Notes: generated by a model not told the origin, from the sequence alone. DNA of 64,000 bases from Erinaceus europaeus (GCF_950295315.1 NC_080165.1:7628417-7692416); one strand, 5' to 3'; counted from the first letter of the stretch, positions 41,730 to 53,535 are shown. Program-made: numbers and translations.

Positions 41730-42085
41730 AAAAAGAGAGGGAGAGAGAGACAGAGAGAGAGGGAGACAGGGAGAGACAGAGAGAGAGGGAGACAGGGAGA
41801 GACAGAGAGAGAGGGAGAGACAGAGAGAGACAAGAGAGGGAGAGAGAAAAAAGGGAGATAGGGAGACAGGGAGAGATAGAGAGAGAGGGAGAGAGAGAGA
41901 AAAGGGAGAGAGGGACAGAGAGGGAGAGAGAGAAAAAAGGGAGAGAGGGAAAGAGAGAGGCAGAGAGAGAGGGAGAGAAAGGGGGAGAGGAAGAGGTAGA
42001 GAGAGAGAGAGGGAGGGAGAGAGAGAAGGGGGGAGAGAGAAAGAGAGAGGGAAGGAGAGAGAGAGAGAGAGGAGAGAGAAGAAAC
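41730..42085. repeat. Long (GAGAGG)n polypurine tract
   Basis: About 350 bases of nearly pure purine on the plus strand with GAGAGAGG, GGGAGACAG and AAAAGGGAG units. Confidence 0.97.
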
Positions 42086-42747
42086 CTAGAGGACTTGACT
42101 TCAGCATATGTGACAAAACAACGTGCCAGCGTGAGGATCCGTACATAGCAAGATTGGCTCTGGCAGGTCTGTGACAACCAGAGGAGCCAGTCAGGCCTGA
42201 CAAAGGCCTTCTTCCTGGGCTGCCATCTGACTGCATGACGCTACAACTCAGAGGCTTCCCCACAGGCCTGTTCTCTAGAGTTCTGATCATATTCACCTGT
42301 GTGCTCACAGTGCCGATATTGGGAGTCACAAGGACTGACTGTGGGTCTAAACTTGCTCTGTTTATCAGGAACGGTCGGTAGATGTTTGACAACTCTCCTG
42401 GGACACTGCTGAAGCATTTACATCCTTTGGTTAGTTTGACAGCTTCCACTTCCTGTTCTTGTTTTTTGTTTTCCCCCTAGTGGCAGCTCTTATTTTGTTG
42501 TTATTCATGTTATCGAATTTCTTGGAAGAGAAAGATGCCCCGCCATTATAACCCTGAACAGTGATTCCACGCAACCCCAGTGGCTCCTTGGGAAGAGCGA
42601 TTTTCTTCATGTACCTACTACTCACCTACTAGTTTGTAGGTGCATGAAGCCCACTACTGACTAATCCTGAGGACCTTGGCCATCAGTGTGTGAGGTGGAA
42701 AGGGAGCATTACTACAGTTACTTCAACTTCCTTTCTTTTCTCTTACT
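42086..42747. other. Unique intron sequence
   Basis: No recognised feature. The long frame across 41574-42449 is largely an artefact of the purine tract. Confidence 0.5.
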
Positions 42748-42970
42748 TTTTTTTTAATATTTACTTATTTATTCCCTTTTGTTGCCCTTATTGCTTTGTT
42801 GTTGTAGTCCTTGTTGGATAGGACAGAGAGACATGGAGAGAGGAGGGGAAGACAGAGAGGGGGAGAGAAAGACAGACACCTGCAGACCTGCTTCACCGCC
42901 TGTGAAGCGACTGCCCTGCAGGTGGGGAGCCGGGGCTCGAACTGGGATCCTTACAACATTCTTTGCGCCT
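42748..42970 (-). mobile_element. SINE-A lacking its tRNA head
   Basis: Minus-strand copy from the tail to GGGCTCGAACTGGGATCC, then diverging before the A-box side. Confidence 0.85.
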
Positions 42971-43138
42971 CAACTTTCTGAGCCTCCTTTCATCTAACCA
43001 CAAAGGGATACAAATGCTATAAGATCTGAATCCAACAAGTGAAAGTCACATGGTGTTTGTGTTTCCCCATCTGGCTTATTTCCTCAAGGATTCATCCATG
43101 TTTTTTGTAAGTGGTAGAATTTTTTTTAATACAGTGTT

Positions 43139-43434
43139 TCTTTTTTTATTTTTTTTAAACTTATTTCTTTTCTCTTTTGTTGCCCTTGTTTTTTTATTGT
43201 TGTTGTAGTTATTATTGTTCTTGTTATCGTCATTGTTAGATAAGACAGAGAGAAATGGAGAGAGGAGGGGCAGACAGAGAGGAGGAGAGAAAGACAGACA
43301 CCTGCAGACCTGATCACCGCCTGTGAAGCGACTTCCCTGCAGGTGGGGAGCCGGGGGCTCGAACCGGGATTCTTACACTGGTCCTTGTGCTTTGCGCCAC
43401 TTGTGCTTAACCTGCTGGGCTACCACTCGACTCC
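43139..43434 (-). mobile_element. SINE-A copy
   Basis: Complete minus-strand copy with 14-base duplications tttaatacagtgtt (43125-43138) and tttaatgcagtgtt (43435-43448). Confidence 0.95.
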
Positions 43435-43483
43435 TTTAATGCAGTGTTATAATGCAATGTTACGTCAGTAGAAGTAAATCAAT

Positions 43484-43484
43484 C

Positions 43485-43515
<31 letters not shown>

Positions 43516-43519
43516 ATAG
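43484..43519. repeat. (AAAT)n microsatellite
   Basis: About nine tetranucleotide units. Confidence 0.95.
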
Positions 43520-44210
43520 CAAAGAAAGCAAATATCAGAAGATCCTCTGGAAGCCTCAGGCATTCTATCCTAACAATCTTTCTGATTCTGAAAGCAGAGA
43601 AACAAGGCTGAAAAGGAGATCATGGAGATTCAACTAAGCTTTTCGCTGCCAATAAAATCTTTTTTTTTTCCTCCCATCCTTGAGAAAAGGCAGAGTTCTT
43701 ATGTCTAAATGGAGTTTATTTGGGAAAGTGTCACGATGGACAGTTACCAAGCTATTTCCTCCAAATAGTGGGCTAGACCTATACATCCTGTCTGTGATTC
43801 CCCAAGTTCTCTACCCCCTCTCACATCCTGAACTCCTGACTCTGGCGAGACACGATACCTCCCCAGCAACTTAGAATTCTGTCTTACTCCATGTGACCAT
43901 GGATTCTGGGAGAGCGAAAATGAGATGGTGTTCAGAAACATGCTTGCCGCAGCTGTGTGACTATGTGGAGAGATGCTTCCTAGCATGGGGTCTGCAGAAA
44001 CGTTCTGAGTCCCTGTGCACTGAGATGTAGGCACTCTCACTTTCTGCTGTATAACCTTGTTTTCTTTGGACCTCAGTCTTTCTCTGCAAATCTAAGATGG
44101 TTTCAGCTGCCCAGGGTCCTGTGAGAATTAAACGAGGGCACCATGATGTTTCTGAAAGGAGTATTTGATGTGTAACGGAGACTTCTGAAAAAACAAGGAT
44201 GCTGACAAAA
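43520..44210. other. Unique intron sequence
   Basis: No recognised feature. Opposed open frames at 43744-44332 have no visible homology. Confidence 0.45.
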
Positions 44211-45106
44211 TTGTCTCCTTGTCCCTTCATGTAGAACAACAATGGTAGGGACAGCCCGGCTCTCTGAAGGGAGACTGGGTCAGCATGCTCTGCCCCTAGA
44301 GGAAGACAGGTCCCAGGTCCCACAGTGAGCACAGCCTAGAATGTTCCTGGTTGTGACCACAGAGCAGGAGCCTGGACCTACAGGGATGCAGAGGTCACAC
44401 CGGCTCCTGTGCTGAAGATGGGCCCCAGATCAAGTGATGGCATTTATGGTCAACAATGTTTATACCCCTTTCCCATATTAGGGAGCTACTCTCCTCCCTG
44501 ATCCAGCTTTCTAGTCCTTTTTCCAACCCTGACACCACCTCCCCAGATAATACCTTTAGTCTACCTGTTAATTAGCTGTTGTTCTCAAGCAAGAACTGGT
44601 AAAATCATGGGCCCCTTGGAATATACCTTAAATAGCCCACTAGCTTTTTCCGAAATGGAGACCTCAAATCTTATCTGCTATAGTCTCACTTTTATATTCC
44701 TGATTATTAAACAATCTGTTCTGCTTCATATCTTAGTTCCTTTCAGCCACCAAGTTGCAGATGCTTCCATGACACCATCCTGACTTCCCTGGGCAGACGA
44801 CCTCACCACTGTGTCCTGGAGCCTCGCCTCTGCAGAGCCCTGCCCCACTAGGGAAAGACAGAGACAGGCTGGGGGTGTGGATCTACCTGCCAACATCCAT
44901 GTCCAGCAGAGAAGAAATTACAGAAGCCAGAACTCCCACCTCCTGTTTCCCATAATGATCCTGGGTCCACCCTCACAAAAGGAACAGGAAAGCTTCCAAT
45001 GGAGGGGTTGGGATGGAGAATTCTGGTCATGGGAACTGTGTGGAATTGTACCTCTTATCCAATGGACTTTTCATTCATAATTAAATCAATTTTAAAAAAA
45101 TTTTAA
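44211..45106 (+). mobile_element. Repeat X, nearly complete copy
   Basis: About 900 bases with the family landmarks in order: AATGTTCCTGGTTGTGACC, GATGCAGAGGTCACAC, GGAGCTACTCTCCTCCCTG, CATGGGCCCCTTGGAATAT, TTCAGCCACCAAGTTGCAG, ACTTCCCTGGGCAGACG, GGCTGGGGGTGTGGATC, GAACTGTGTGGAATTGTACC and an A-rich end. Confidence 0.88.
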
Positions 45107-45429
45107 GTACCTCCATGTTCGTCATCTCTGGCATTTTCTTTCCTCCAGAATAGCCATTCACTGAAATCCTTGGAGCTGAGCTTTCTACAGCTCTCTGCTT
45201 CCCCCTGCTGACAACTGCTTGCTACTACTAGTGCAACTGGGTTCTCTGACTTCCAGCATCTTCTTCTTCCTCTACCAGAATCTTACTCCACAGCAATTAC
45301 TTTACCCCTCTACAACTCTCTGCCCTCTATGCCTCTGCACCTTGGTCTACTGCTTAGTCTACTTTGAATTCCCTTCCTTTCTCCGTAGTGATCTGTCATG
45401 CCAACACTTAGGCAGCCTCCACAGTCTCT

Positions 45430-45565
45430 GCCTCCAGGGCCCAGAGATAGCTCATCAGGTAAGGCGCATGCCTTGTCCCACAAGTGGCCAAAAATCCAGT
45501 GGCAGGATGCCGTGGCCCAGGTGAGAGCTCCAGTACTGTGGGGTGCTTGCTTCTATTTCCATCCC
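45430..45565 (+). mobile_element. SINE-D copy with an expanded CT tail
   Basis: GGGCCCAGAGATAGCTCATC, GGCGCATGCCTTGTCCC and GGTGAGAGCTCCAGTACTG. The CT-rich tail that normally follows is expanded into the tract at 45566. Confidence 0.5.
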
Positions 45566-45987
45566 TAATCTCTCTCTCTCTCCCTCTCCCTCTCTCTCCC
45601 CCCCTCTCTCTCCCCCCTCTCCCTCTCTCCTCTCTCTCCCTCTCCCCCCCTCTCCGTCTCTCCTCTCTCTCCCTCTCTCTCCCTCTCTCTCTCCCTCCCC
45701 CCCTCTCTCCCCCTCTTTCTCTCTCCCTCTCCCTCTCTCTCTCCCTCTCTCTCTCCCCCTCTCTCTCCCCCCTCTCCCTCTCTCTCTCTCTTCCTCTCCC
45801 TCTCTCTCCCTCTCTCTCTCTCCCTCCCCCCTCTCTCCCCCTCTTTCTCTCTCCCTCTCCCCCTCTCTCTCTCCCTCTCCCCCCCCTCTCTCTCTCTCTC
45901 CTCTCTCTCCCTCTCTCTCCCTCTCTCCCTCTCTCTGCCTCTCCCTCTCTCTCTTCCATTCCCTCTCCCTCCCTCTCTCTCTCTCCC
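45566..45987. repeat. Long (CTCTCC)n polypyrimidine tract
   Basis: About 420 bases of nearly pure pyrimidine on the plus strand. Long proline/serine/leucine-like frames across it are artefacts. Confidence 0.97.
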
Positions 45988-46974
45988 CTCTTTGTGAAAA
46001 CCTGACCTCAAGCAGTCAAACAGTGTCTGTGAAGTCCTGTGTCCTCAAAAGAAAACAACAACACAACTCCTCTCCTAAGGTGATCTTTCTAAAGTACTTG
46101 AATTGTTGCTACCATAGTCTTCTCTGTACTTAACTTAGTTCTGAACTTGTGTAACTAACTATCCCTTAACATTGGAGCGAGGCTGCGTTATTTGTCTCTG
46201 TTGTCTAGGACTGTCACCGTGCAATCCTCTTTGCAAATATATGCTCAGTTAGTGCTAGCATAATAAGCAAAGTTTCACTATGGCTACTCAGCTCCAAGCT
46301 TCACTAACTTTAGTGGTTTCAAGAATGTCCTGATTGCCCCGGATCTCTTAGTCCCTAAGCCATTCTCCAAAGTGCAGTGAGGACCTGGCATCTCCCAGGG
46401 TGGAAGGCAAAGTCCTTCTCCATCCTCCCCCATTCTCTGGTCTGCAAGGGCACTAGCTTTCATGTCTTTCAGTCCCCACAACACTCTCAAGCAGGTCCCG
46501 GTGTGTCCGAGGCTATTTTCCACCATTACTTCCTCCCAGTCCTCTCTTCAGATCTTAGCTCATACATTATTTCCCAAGAAAATATTCTCTACGCCTGTCC
46601 TAGGCCGATTTACCTGTGCATGCTCTCACAGCAATGTTTCTGTCATCTTTCTAATAGAGAAAATTATTATGATTTTGCATGTGTCTGCAGTTATTAGTAC
46701 CTGTCTGCCCTGCATTTGTTATATGCTCCATGTGGAGAGGGGCTGTTGCTGCTTTTCTGACATGTAAGTGCTGCGTGCTAAGCGACCGTCCCACTCGGGT
46801 GCTCGGCTCTGCTGTTGCTGCTTTTCTGGACCACTGTGACCTCACGGTGCAGCCTAATGCAGATACTTCACCCATGGCAGGCACATAGCCTATGGCCACG
46901 TCACCCTGAACACGCCCGATTTCATCTCATCTCAGAAGATAATAGGTAGCTAGGCAGGTTAGTTGTTCAGTAAT
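45988..46974. other. Unique intron sequence
   Basis: No gene seen. A short direct duplication of GCTGTTGCTGCTTTTCTG lies at about 46742 and 46811. Confidence 0.5.
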
Positions 46975-46976
46975 AG

Positions 46977-47009
46977 ATGATAGATAGATAGATAGACAGA
47001 CAGACAGAG
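46977..47009. repeat. (GATA)n(GACA)n microsatellite
   Basis: GATA units followed by GACA units directly before a SINE-B. Confidence 0.9.
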
Positions 47010-47038
47010 GTGCATCTGGTTAAGTGCACACATTACAG

Positions 47039-48243
47039 AAGATTCCGGGTACATCTGGGTGACAAGAAGATTCCAAAACAGAAGATTCCGGGTGCATCTG
47101 GGTGACAAGTCTAGCAGATGGAGACTTGTCTCAAGTGGCCTCCCCCAGGGCTCTGTTCTGGCTCCTACGCTATTTAATATTTACATCAATGACCTCCCAG
47201 AAACTTCTTCAAGGAAGTTCATCTACGCCGATGACATCTGCTGTGCAACTCAGGCATCCAAGTTCGACATCCTCAAGGAAACACTCACGAAACACATGTC
47301 TCTGATATCTGATTACTGTAAAAAATGGCGACTAATCCCTAGCACTGCAAAAATTGTATCATCTGTTTTCCATCTACACCATGCCTCGGCCTCGCGTGAG
47401 CTTAATGTGCAGCTTGGTGATACGAGAATCCGGCATGAAGCCCAGCCAGTCTATCTTGGCGTTACTCTTGATCGCACTCTGTCATTTCACGAACATCTCA
47501 TAAAAACTGCAGCAAAGGTGGGCGCGAGGAATCACATCATTGCAAGACTGGCCAGCTCCTCATGGGGCGTGAGCGCTTCCACACTACCATCATCCTCTCT
47601 GGCATTATGCTATTCCACTGCAGAATACTGTGCCCCAGGATGGTTCCGTAGCCCCCATGTCCACTTGGTCGATTCCAAATTATATTCCTCCATGAGGATA
47701 ATTTCTGGAACCATCCGTTCCACCCCGGTTCCATGGCTGCCAGTTCTTAGCAACATTGCCCGGGATGCGGCATCATCTAAGTTCATTTCCCACGTCTACG
47801 CTCGACCGGACCTGCCAATATACGCAGAGATCTTCGCCCACCCTGTCCAACGCTTGACGTCTCTTCACCCAATCTGGTCCCCTACGCCTACACTGAACTT
47901 CTCTGTTCCAGACTCTTGGAAACAGAGTTGGCAGTCAGCCGAGGTCAAGAACAAACACCTCATCACAGACCCCTGCAAGCGTCAACCCGGCTTTGACCTA
48001 GCACGTTATGACTGGGCCCTCCTCAATCGCTATCGAACAGGCCATGGCCAGTGCGCCGCTATGTTCCATCGCTGGGGAGCCAGAGACGACCCCAACTGCC
48101 CCTGCGGCTACAGACACACTATGACCCACATAGTCAATGACTGCCACCTCTCCAGATTCAAAGGAGGTCTCGAAACTTTACATCAGGCTCAACCTGATGC
48201 TGTTGACTGGCTACGGAAGAAGGGCAAACGCTAGAAGAAGAAG
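47039..48243 (+). mobile_element. 5'-truncated Jockey/CR1-group non-LTR retrotransposon
   Basis: A 1.2 kb insertion with no similarity to the L1s in the window. It begins inside a reverse transcriptase frame and ends right after the stop codon in a short AAG-repeat tail, not poly(A). No clear target duplication is seen beyond a few bases. Near the 5' edge a segment of about 30 bases (AGAAGATTCCGGGT, then CATCTGGGTGACAAG) occurs twice. Confidence 0.85.
47059..48234 (+). CDS. Reverse transcriptase C-terminal part, uninterrupted frame
   Basis: The 391-codon frame opens at a GTG inside the insertion, and no natural start is present because the 5' end is truncated. In order it shows the motif B-like GLPQGSVLAP (residues 27-36) and the catalytic YADD (56-59). 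A YLGVTLDRTLSFHEH segment follows (about 134-148) and then a thumb-like region. A C-x-C-x7-H-x4-C motif (Cys347, Cys349, His357, Cys362) sits near the C-terminus. Together these fit the second ORF of Jockey/CR1-group elements. The N-terminal endonuclease and the reverse transcriptase motif with the first catalytic Asp are missing, so the protein is not active. The lack of any stop contrasts with the L1 frames nearby and suggests a recent insertion. Confidence 0.85.
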   Translation: MTRRFQNRRFRVHLGDKSSRWRLVSSGLPQGSVLAPTLFNIYINDLPETSSRKFIYADDICCATQASKFDILKETLTKHMSLISDYCKKWRLIPSTAKIVSSVFHLHHASASRELNVQLGDTRIRHEAQPVYLGVTLDRTLSFHEHLIKTAAKVGARNHIIARLASSSWGVSASTLPSSSLALCYSTAEYCAPGWFRSPHVHLVDSKLYSSMRIISGTIRSTPVPWLPVLSNIARDAASSKFISHVYARPDLPIYAEIFAHPVQRLTSLHPIWSPTPTLNFSVPDSWKQSWQSAEVKNKHLITDPCKRQPGFDLARYDWALLNRYRTGHGQCAAMFHRWGARDDPNCPCGYRHTMTHIVNDCHLSRFKGGLETLHQAQPDAVDWLRKKGKR

Positions 48244-48523
48244 TGCGCAAAGACCCAGGTTCAAACCCCTGGTCCCCACTTGCAAGGGGAAAGCTTCACA
48301 AGTGGTGAAGCAGGGCTGCTGCATAAAAAAAAAAAAATTATTAAAAAAAGAACTATGCTTAATGGCTAAGCAAATCAAAGGAGGCATTTTAAGCAGAATC
48401 CAAGATAAGTTGTCAGAAGATATTTATAGAGAGAGAGATTATCAGTAAATATTTTATTCATTTCATTATATGTCATTCAAATTTAAGTCCTTTGATTATA
48501 GAAAATTAAGCAATTAAGCAGGC

Positions 48524-48828
48524 TTTCAACCACCAAGTTGCAGAAACTACTACAATCCCATCCTGCCCTCCCTGTGCAGATGCACTGGGAGGGCTGGCAT
48601 AAGGATCCCAGATCGGGCCCCCAGCTCCCCACCTGCAGGGGAGTCGCTTCACAGGTGGTGAAGCAGGTCTGCAGGTGTCTATCTTTCTCTCCCCCTCTCT
48701 ATCTTCCCCTCCTCTCTCCATTTCTCTCTGTCCTGTCTAACAACGACGACATCAACAGCAACTACAACAACAATAAAAAACAATAAGGGCAACAAAAAGG
48801 GAAAATAAATAAAATTTAAAAAAAGAAA
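48524..48828 (+). mobile_element. Repeat X fragment joined to a headless SINE-A
   Basis: X sequence (TTTCAACCACCAAGTTGCAG to TCCCTGTGCAGATG, 48524-48586) runs into SINE-A that begins at GGCATAAGGATCCC and is complete from there to its tail. The tRNA A-box region is missing. Confidence 0.8.
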
Positions 48829-48904
48829 GGAAGTGAATCAGGGCCCAAAGAAGTGAATAAAAATGGAAAAACATAATATACGTATATAGATGTAGAGATA
48901 TGTA

Positions 48905-49060
48905 CTCAGCCCGTATCTACAGCCTTAGGAGAACTATAACCGTTTCCACTGGAGGAAAATAGAAATCTGGTGCTGGGAATAGTGTAGAATTATACCCCCT
49001 GACATCTTATAATATCTTATAATTTTGTAAATTACTAATGAGATTTTAAATAGACTTAAA
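48905..49060 (+). mobile_element. Repeat X' 3' fragment
   Basis: CAGCCCGTATCTACAGCC, TTTCCACTGGAGGAAAATAG, GGTGCTGGGAATAGTGTAG and TTGTAAATTACTAATGAG. Confidence 0.75.
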
Positions 49061-49119
49061 AAGTGAAAGTTAAGCAAGCAAGTAGATGAGGATAGATGAT
49101 TGACAGAAGGATGATAGAG

Positions 49120-50486
<1,367 letters not shown>

Positions 50487-50784
50487 TTAGTGTTGATATT
50501 ATGATTTGAAATCTGAAGACTTTCATAAAATATGTAGCATTAAAATGAAAATTGAACTTTCAGAATAGCCCAGAAAAATAAAGCTGAACTAGTAATACAA
50601 ACATGTGTGTTATTGTTGAAAGGGAAGCAGAAACACCAGAGTTTTAGTTTTAGGGGAAGCAAACAATCGCTTCACTAACGCCACAAGAGTTGTAGCACTT
50701 CAAATACACAAGAAAGTGAAGTCTAGCAAGTCCTGTTTATTCCACAAATACTTATGTGGTTCAACATTAGGTAAAGTTAATCCA

Positions 50785-51118
50785 CACAATTCCCTGGGCA
50801 GATGACCCCACCAGTGTGTCCTGGAGCCTCCCCTCCCCAGAGCCCTGCCCCACTAGGGAAAGACAGAAGCAGGCTGGGGGTGTGCATCCACCTGCCAACA
50901 TCCATATCCAGTGGAGAAGCAATTACAGAAGCCAGACCTCCCACCTTCTGCTCCCCATAAAGAATTTTGGTCTATGCTCCCAGAGGGATAAAGATTAGGG
51001 AAGCTTCCAATGGAGGAGATGGGATGCAGAAAGCTGGTGGTGGGAACAGTGTGGAATTGTACCCCTTCTTATCCTTGTTTTATCTTATTGATCATTATTA
51101 AATCAACAAACAAATAAA
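50785..51118 (+). mobile_element. Repeat X, 3' part
   Basis: CAATTCCCTGGGCAGATGACC, CCACTAGGGAAAGACAG, GAAGCAATTACAGAAGCC, GGGAACAGTGTGGAATTG and ATTATTAAATCAACAAAC. Confidence 0.87.
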
Positions 51119-51171
51119 TAAAAATTAAAATGGCATGAGACATTGAATATCAAATAAACAATCACTTTTGG

Positions 51172-51460
51172 GAGTCAGGCGGTAGCGCAGCAGGTTAAGC
51201 ACAGGTGGCACAAAGTACAAGGACTGGCATAAGGATCCCAGTTTGAGCCCCCGGCTCCCCACCTGCAGGGGGGTCACTTTACAAGTGATGAAGCAGGTCT
51301 GCAGGTGTCTGTCTTTCTCTCCCCCTCTCTGTCTGCCCCTCCTCTCTCCACTTCTCTCTGTCCTATCCAACAACAATGACATCAATAACTACAACAATAA
51401 AAAACAACAAGGGCAACAAAAGGGAATACATAAATAAATATTAAAATAATAATAATAAAT
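51172..51460 (+). mobile_element. SINE-A copy
   Basis: GGAGTCAGGCGGTAGCGCAG head, GTTTGAGCCCCCGGCTCC, full middle and AATAAATATTAAAATAATAA tail. Confidence 0.93.
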
Positions 51461-51760
51461 AAAATTACTAAGATTGAAATATCAGGATAATGACATGTAA
51501 AAATCAAACATATTTTCACTATACTAATAGTCAAGAAGACATTGCGTATTGTGGGTAACTCATTCAAAAATAATTTTAAAAATATAAAACATCTAGTAAT
51601 ACATGTAACCAGAAAGAAACACCTAAAACTTTTAATAGAAAACATTTTGAAAAAACAACACATCAATAGACATAGTATGATTTTTAACTGGTAAACTTAA
51701 AATCATAAATGTAAATATTTCAAAATTAATATTCAAATTTAATGTATAAATATATACTAG
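51461..51760. other. Unique AT-rich intron sequence
   Basis: Nothing recognised. Confidence 0.45.
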
Positions 51761-51805
51761 CCCTATATTCAACTCTAACATCATCTTCTCAGATGATATT
51801 TTCTT

Positions 51806-52515
51806 AATTTTTACTCATAAAATGGAAATATTGACAAGACCATAGGATAAGAGGGGTATAACTCCACACAATTTCCACCACCAGAACTCCGTATCCCATC
51901 CCCTCCTTTAATAGCTTTCCTATTCTTTATCCCTCTGGGAGTATGGATCCAGGGTCATTATGGGTGGAAGGTGGAAGGTGGAAGGTTTCTGTAATTGCTT
52001 CTCTGCTGAGCATGGGTATTTGCAGATGGATCCATACTCCCAGCCTGTCTCTCTCTTTCTCTACTAGAGCAGAGGTCTGGGGAAGCAGGGCTCCAGGACA
52101 CATGGTGGGGTCATCTGCCCAGGGAAGTCTGGTTGGCATCATGATAGCATCTGGAATCTGGTGGCTGAAAAAGAGTTAACATATAGCAGAACAAACTGTT
52201 GACTAATCATGAACCTAAAGGCAAGAACATTGCAGATGAAGATTTGGGGTATCAATGGTGGAAAAAAAAAAGTTAGTATGTCTGTTTTAGGTATATTCCA
52301 AGGGGCCCGTGACTTTACTAGTTTTTTTCCTGAGCCTGCCAGCTAATATGCAGATGGATCCAGGTTATTATCTGGGAGATGGTGTCATACTTGGAAAAAG
52401 GACTAGAAAGCTGGATCAAGGAAGAGAGTAGCTCCCAAATATGGGGAAAGTATATAAATATTGTTAACTGTAAACCCCATTGATTTGATCTGCGACCCTT
52501 ATTCCACACAGAACA
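51806..52515 (-). mobile_element. Repeat X inserted into repeat X
   Basis: Antisense X of about 710 bases flanked by cagatgatattttctta (51789-51805) and cagataatatttctta (52516-52531), which are the two halves of the interrupted host X. The A-rich end is adjacent to one duplication. Confidence 0.85.
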
Positions 52516-52991
52516 CAGATAATATTTCTTACTGGAATGTTAGATATAAAGCTCAAACAAAAACTACTAAAGTCATGGGCCCTTAGGAATCTACCTAAAA
52601 TAGACTTCCTAGTTTCTCTCCACATTAAGATCCCTCTTCTCATCTGTTCTATTCCTACTTTTGGTTCCTATTTTTTGTTTTGTTTTGTCCTGCTTTATAT
52701 CTTACTGTTTTTCAGGCACCAAGATGCAGATGCTACTATGACTCCACCCTGACTTCCCTGGGCAGAAGATTCATCGCTGTGTCCAGAACCTCAGCTCTCC
52801 AGGCTGGGGGGATGGGTAGACCTGCCAGTGCCCATGTCCAGGGAAGAAGCAATTACAGAAGCTAAAACTCCCACCTTCTGTACCCTAAAAATAAGTTTGA
52901 TCCATTTATCCCAGAGGAAGAGAAATGTTAGGGGAAGATAATCAGAGGGCTCTAAACTCCAATTCCATCAAGACACAAAGAAAGGAGAGGG

Positions 52992-53273
52992 AAGGGAGTC
53001 GGGCTGTAGCGCAGCGGGTTAAGCGCAGGTGGCGCAAAGCACAAGGACCGGCATAAGGATCCCGGTTGGAACCCCGGCTCCCCACCTGCAGGGGAGTCGC
53101 TTCACAGGCGGTGAAGCAGGTCTGCAGGTGTCTGTCTTTCTCTCACTCTCTCTGTCTTCCCTTCCCCTCTCCATTTCTCTCTGTCCTATCCAACAACGAC
53201 AACAACAATAATAACTACAACAATAAAACAACAAGGGCAACAAAAGGGAATAAATAAAATAAATTTTAAAAAC
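52992..53273 (+). mobile_element. SINE-A, young copy
   Basis: Very well preserved head (CTGTAGCGCAGCGGGTTAAG) and a perfect 13-base duplication agaaaggagaggg at 52979-52991 and 53274-53286. Confidence 0.95.
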
Positions 53274-53535
53274 AGAAAGGAGAGGGGGAAAAAGAAGGGC
53301 ATTTGGAAGTAGCAATATGTGTGGGTATGACTTAGAAAGGAAGAGAAGGAATATAAATATGGATAGTTACAGAAATCCTAATCAACCCATATCTGTAATC
53401 TTTGGAGAACTACTGCAGTTTCCAATGGAAGAAATGGGGACACTGAACTCTAGTGGTGGGAACTGTGTGGAATTATATACCCTAGTTGTCTCATAATTTT
53501 GTAAATCAGTATTACATCATTAATTTAAAAAAAAA

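Larger units (their letters stand above)
47008..48350 (+). mobile_element. SINE-B split by a non-LTR retrotransposon
   Basis: The head GGTGCATCTGGTTAAGTGC with ACACATTACAG ends at 47038. The rest resumes at 48243 with GTGCGCAAAGACCC, CAGGTTCAAACCCCTGG and GTGGTGAAGCAGGGCTG, then an A-rich tail. The two halves form one SINE-B when the intervening 1.2 kb is removed. Confidence 0.9.
51761..53535 (+). mobile_element. Repeat X/X' copy hosting a second X and a SINE-A
   Basis: X begins at about 51761 (CAACTCTAACATCATCTTC), is interrupted by an antisense X (51806-52515), and continues through CATGGGCCCTTAGGAATC and GAAGCAATTACAGAAGC. It ends with the X' type 3' end (CAGAGGGCTCTAAACTCC, GAACTGTGTGGAATTATA). 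SINE-A interrupts it at 52992-53273. It links the X 5' body to the X' 3' end in one molecule. Confidence 0.8.

Noticed and set aside
41574..42449. A 291-residue minus-strand frame
   Set aside because: Most of it is translation of the (GAGAGG)n tract. The flanks show no domain or splice context.
43744..44332. Opposed frames of about 100-120 residues that might be an exon
   Set aside because: No homology I recognise and no consistent splice sites. Part of it overlaps repeat X.
45408..46133. Overlapping frames of 148-196 residues on both strands, rich in Ser/Pro/Leu or Arg/Glu
   Set aside because: They are produced by the (CTCTCC)n tract, which is open in several frames without being a gene.
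46742..46828. Duplicated GCTGTTGCTGCTTTTCTG considered as a CRISPR-like or regulatory repeat
   Set aside because: Only two imperfectly spaced copies in a mammalian intron, so it is a simple local duplication.
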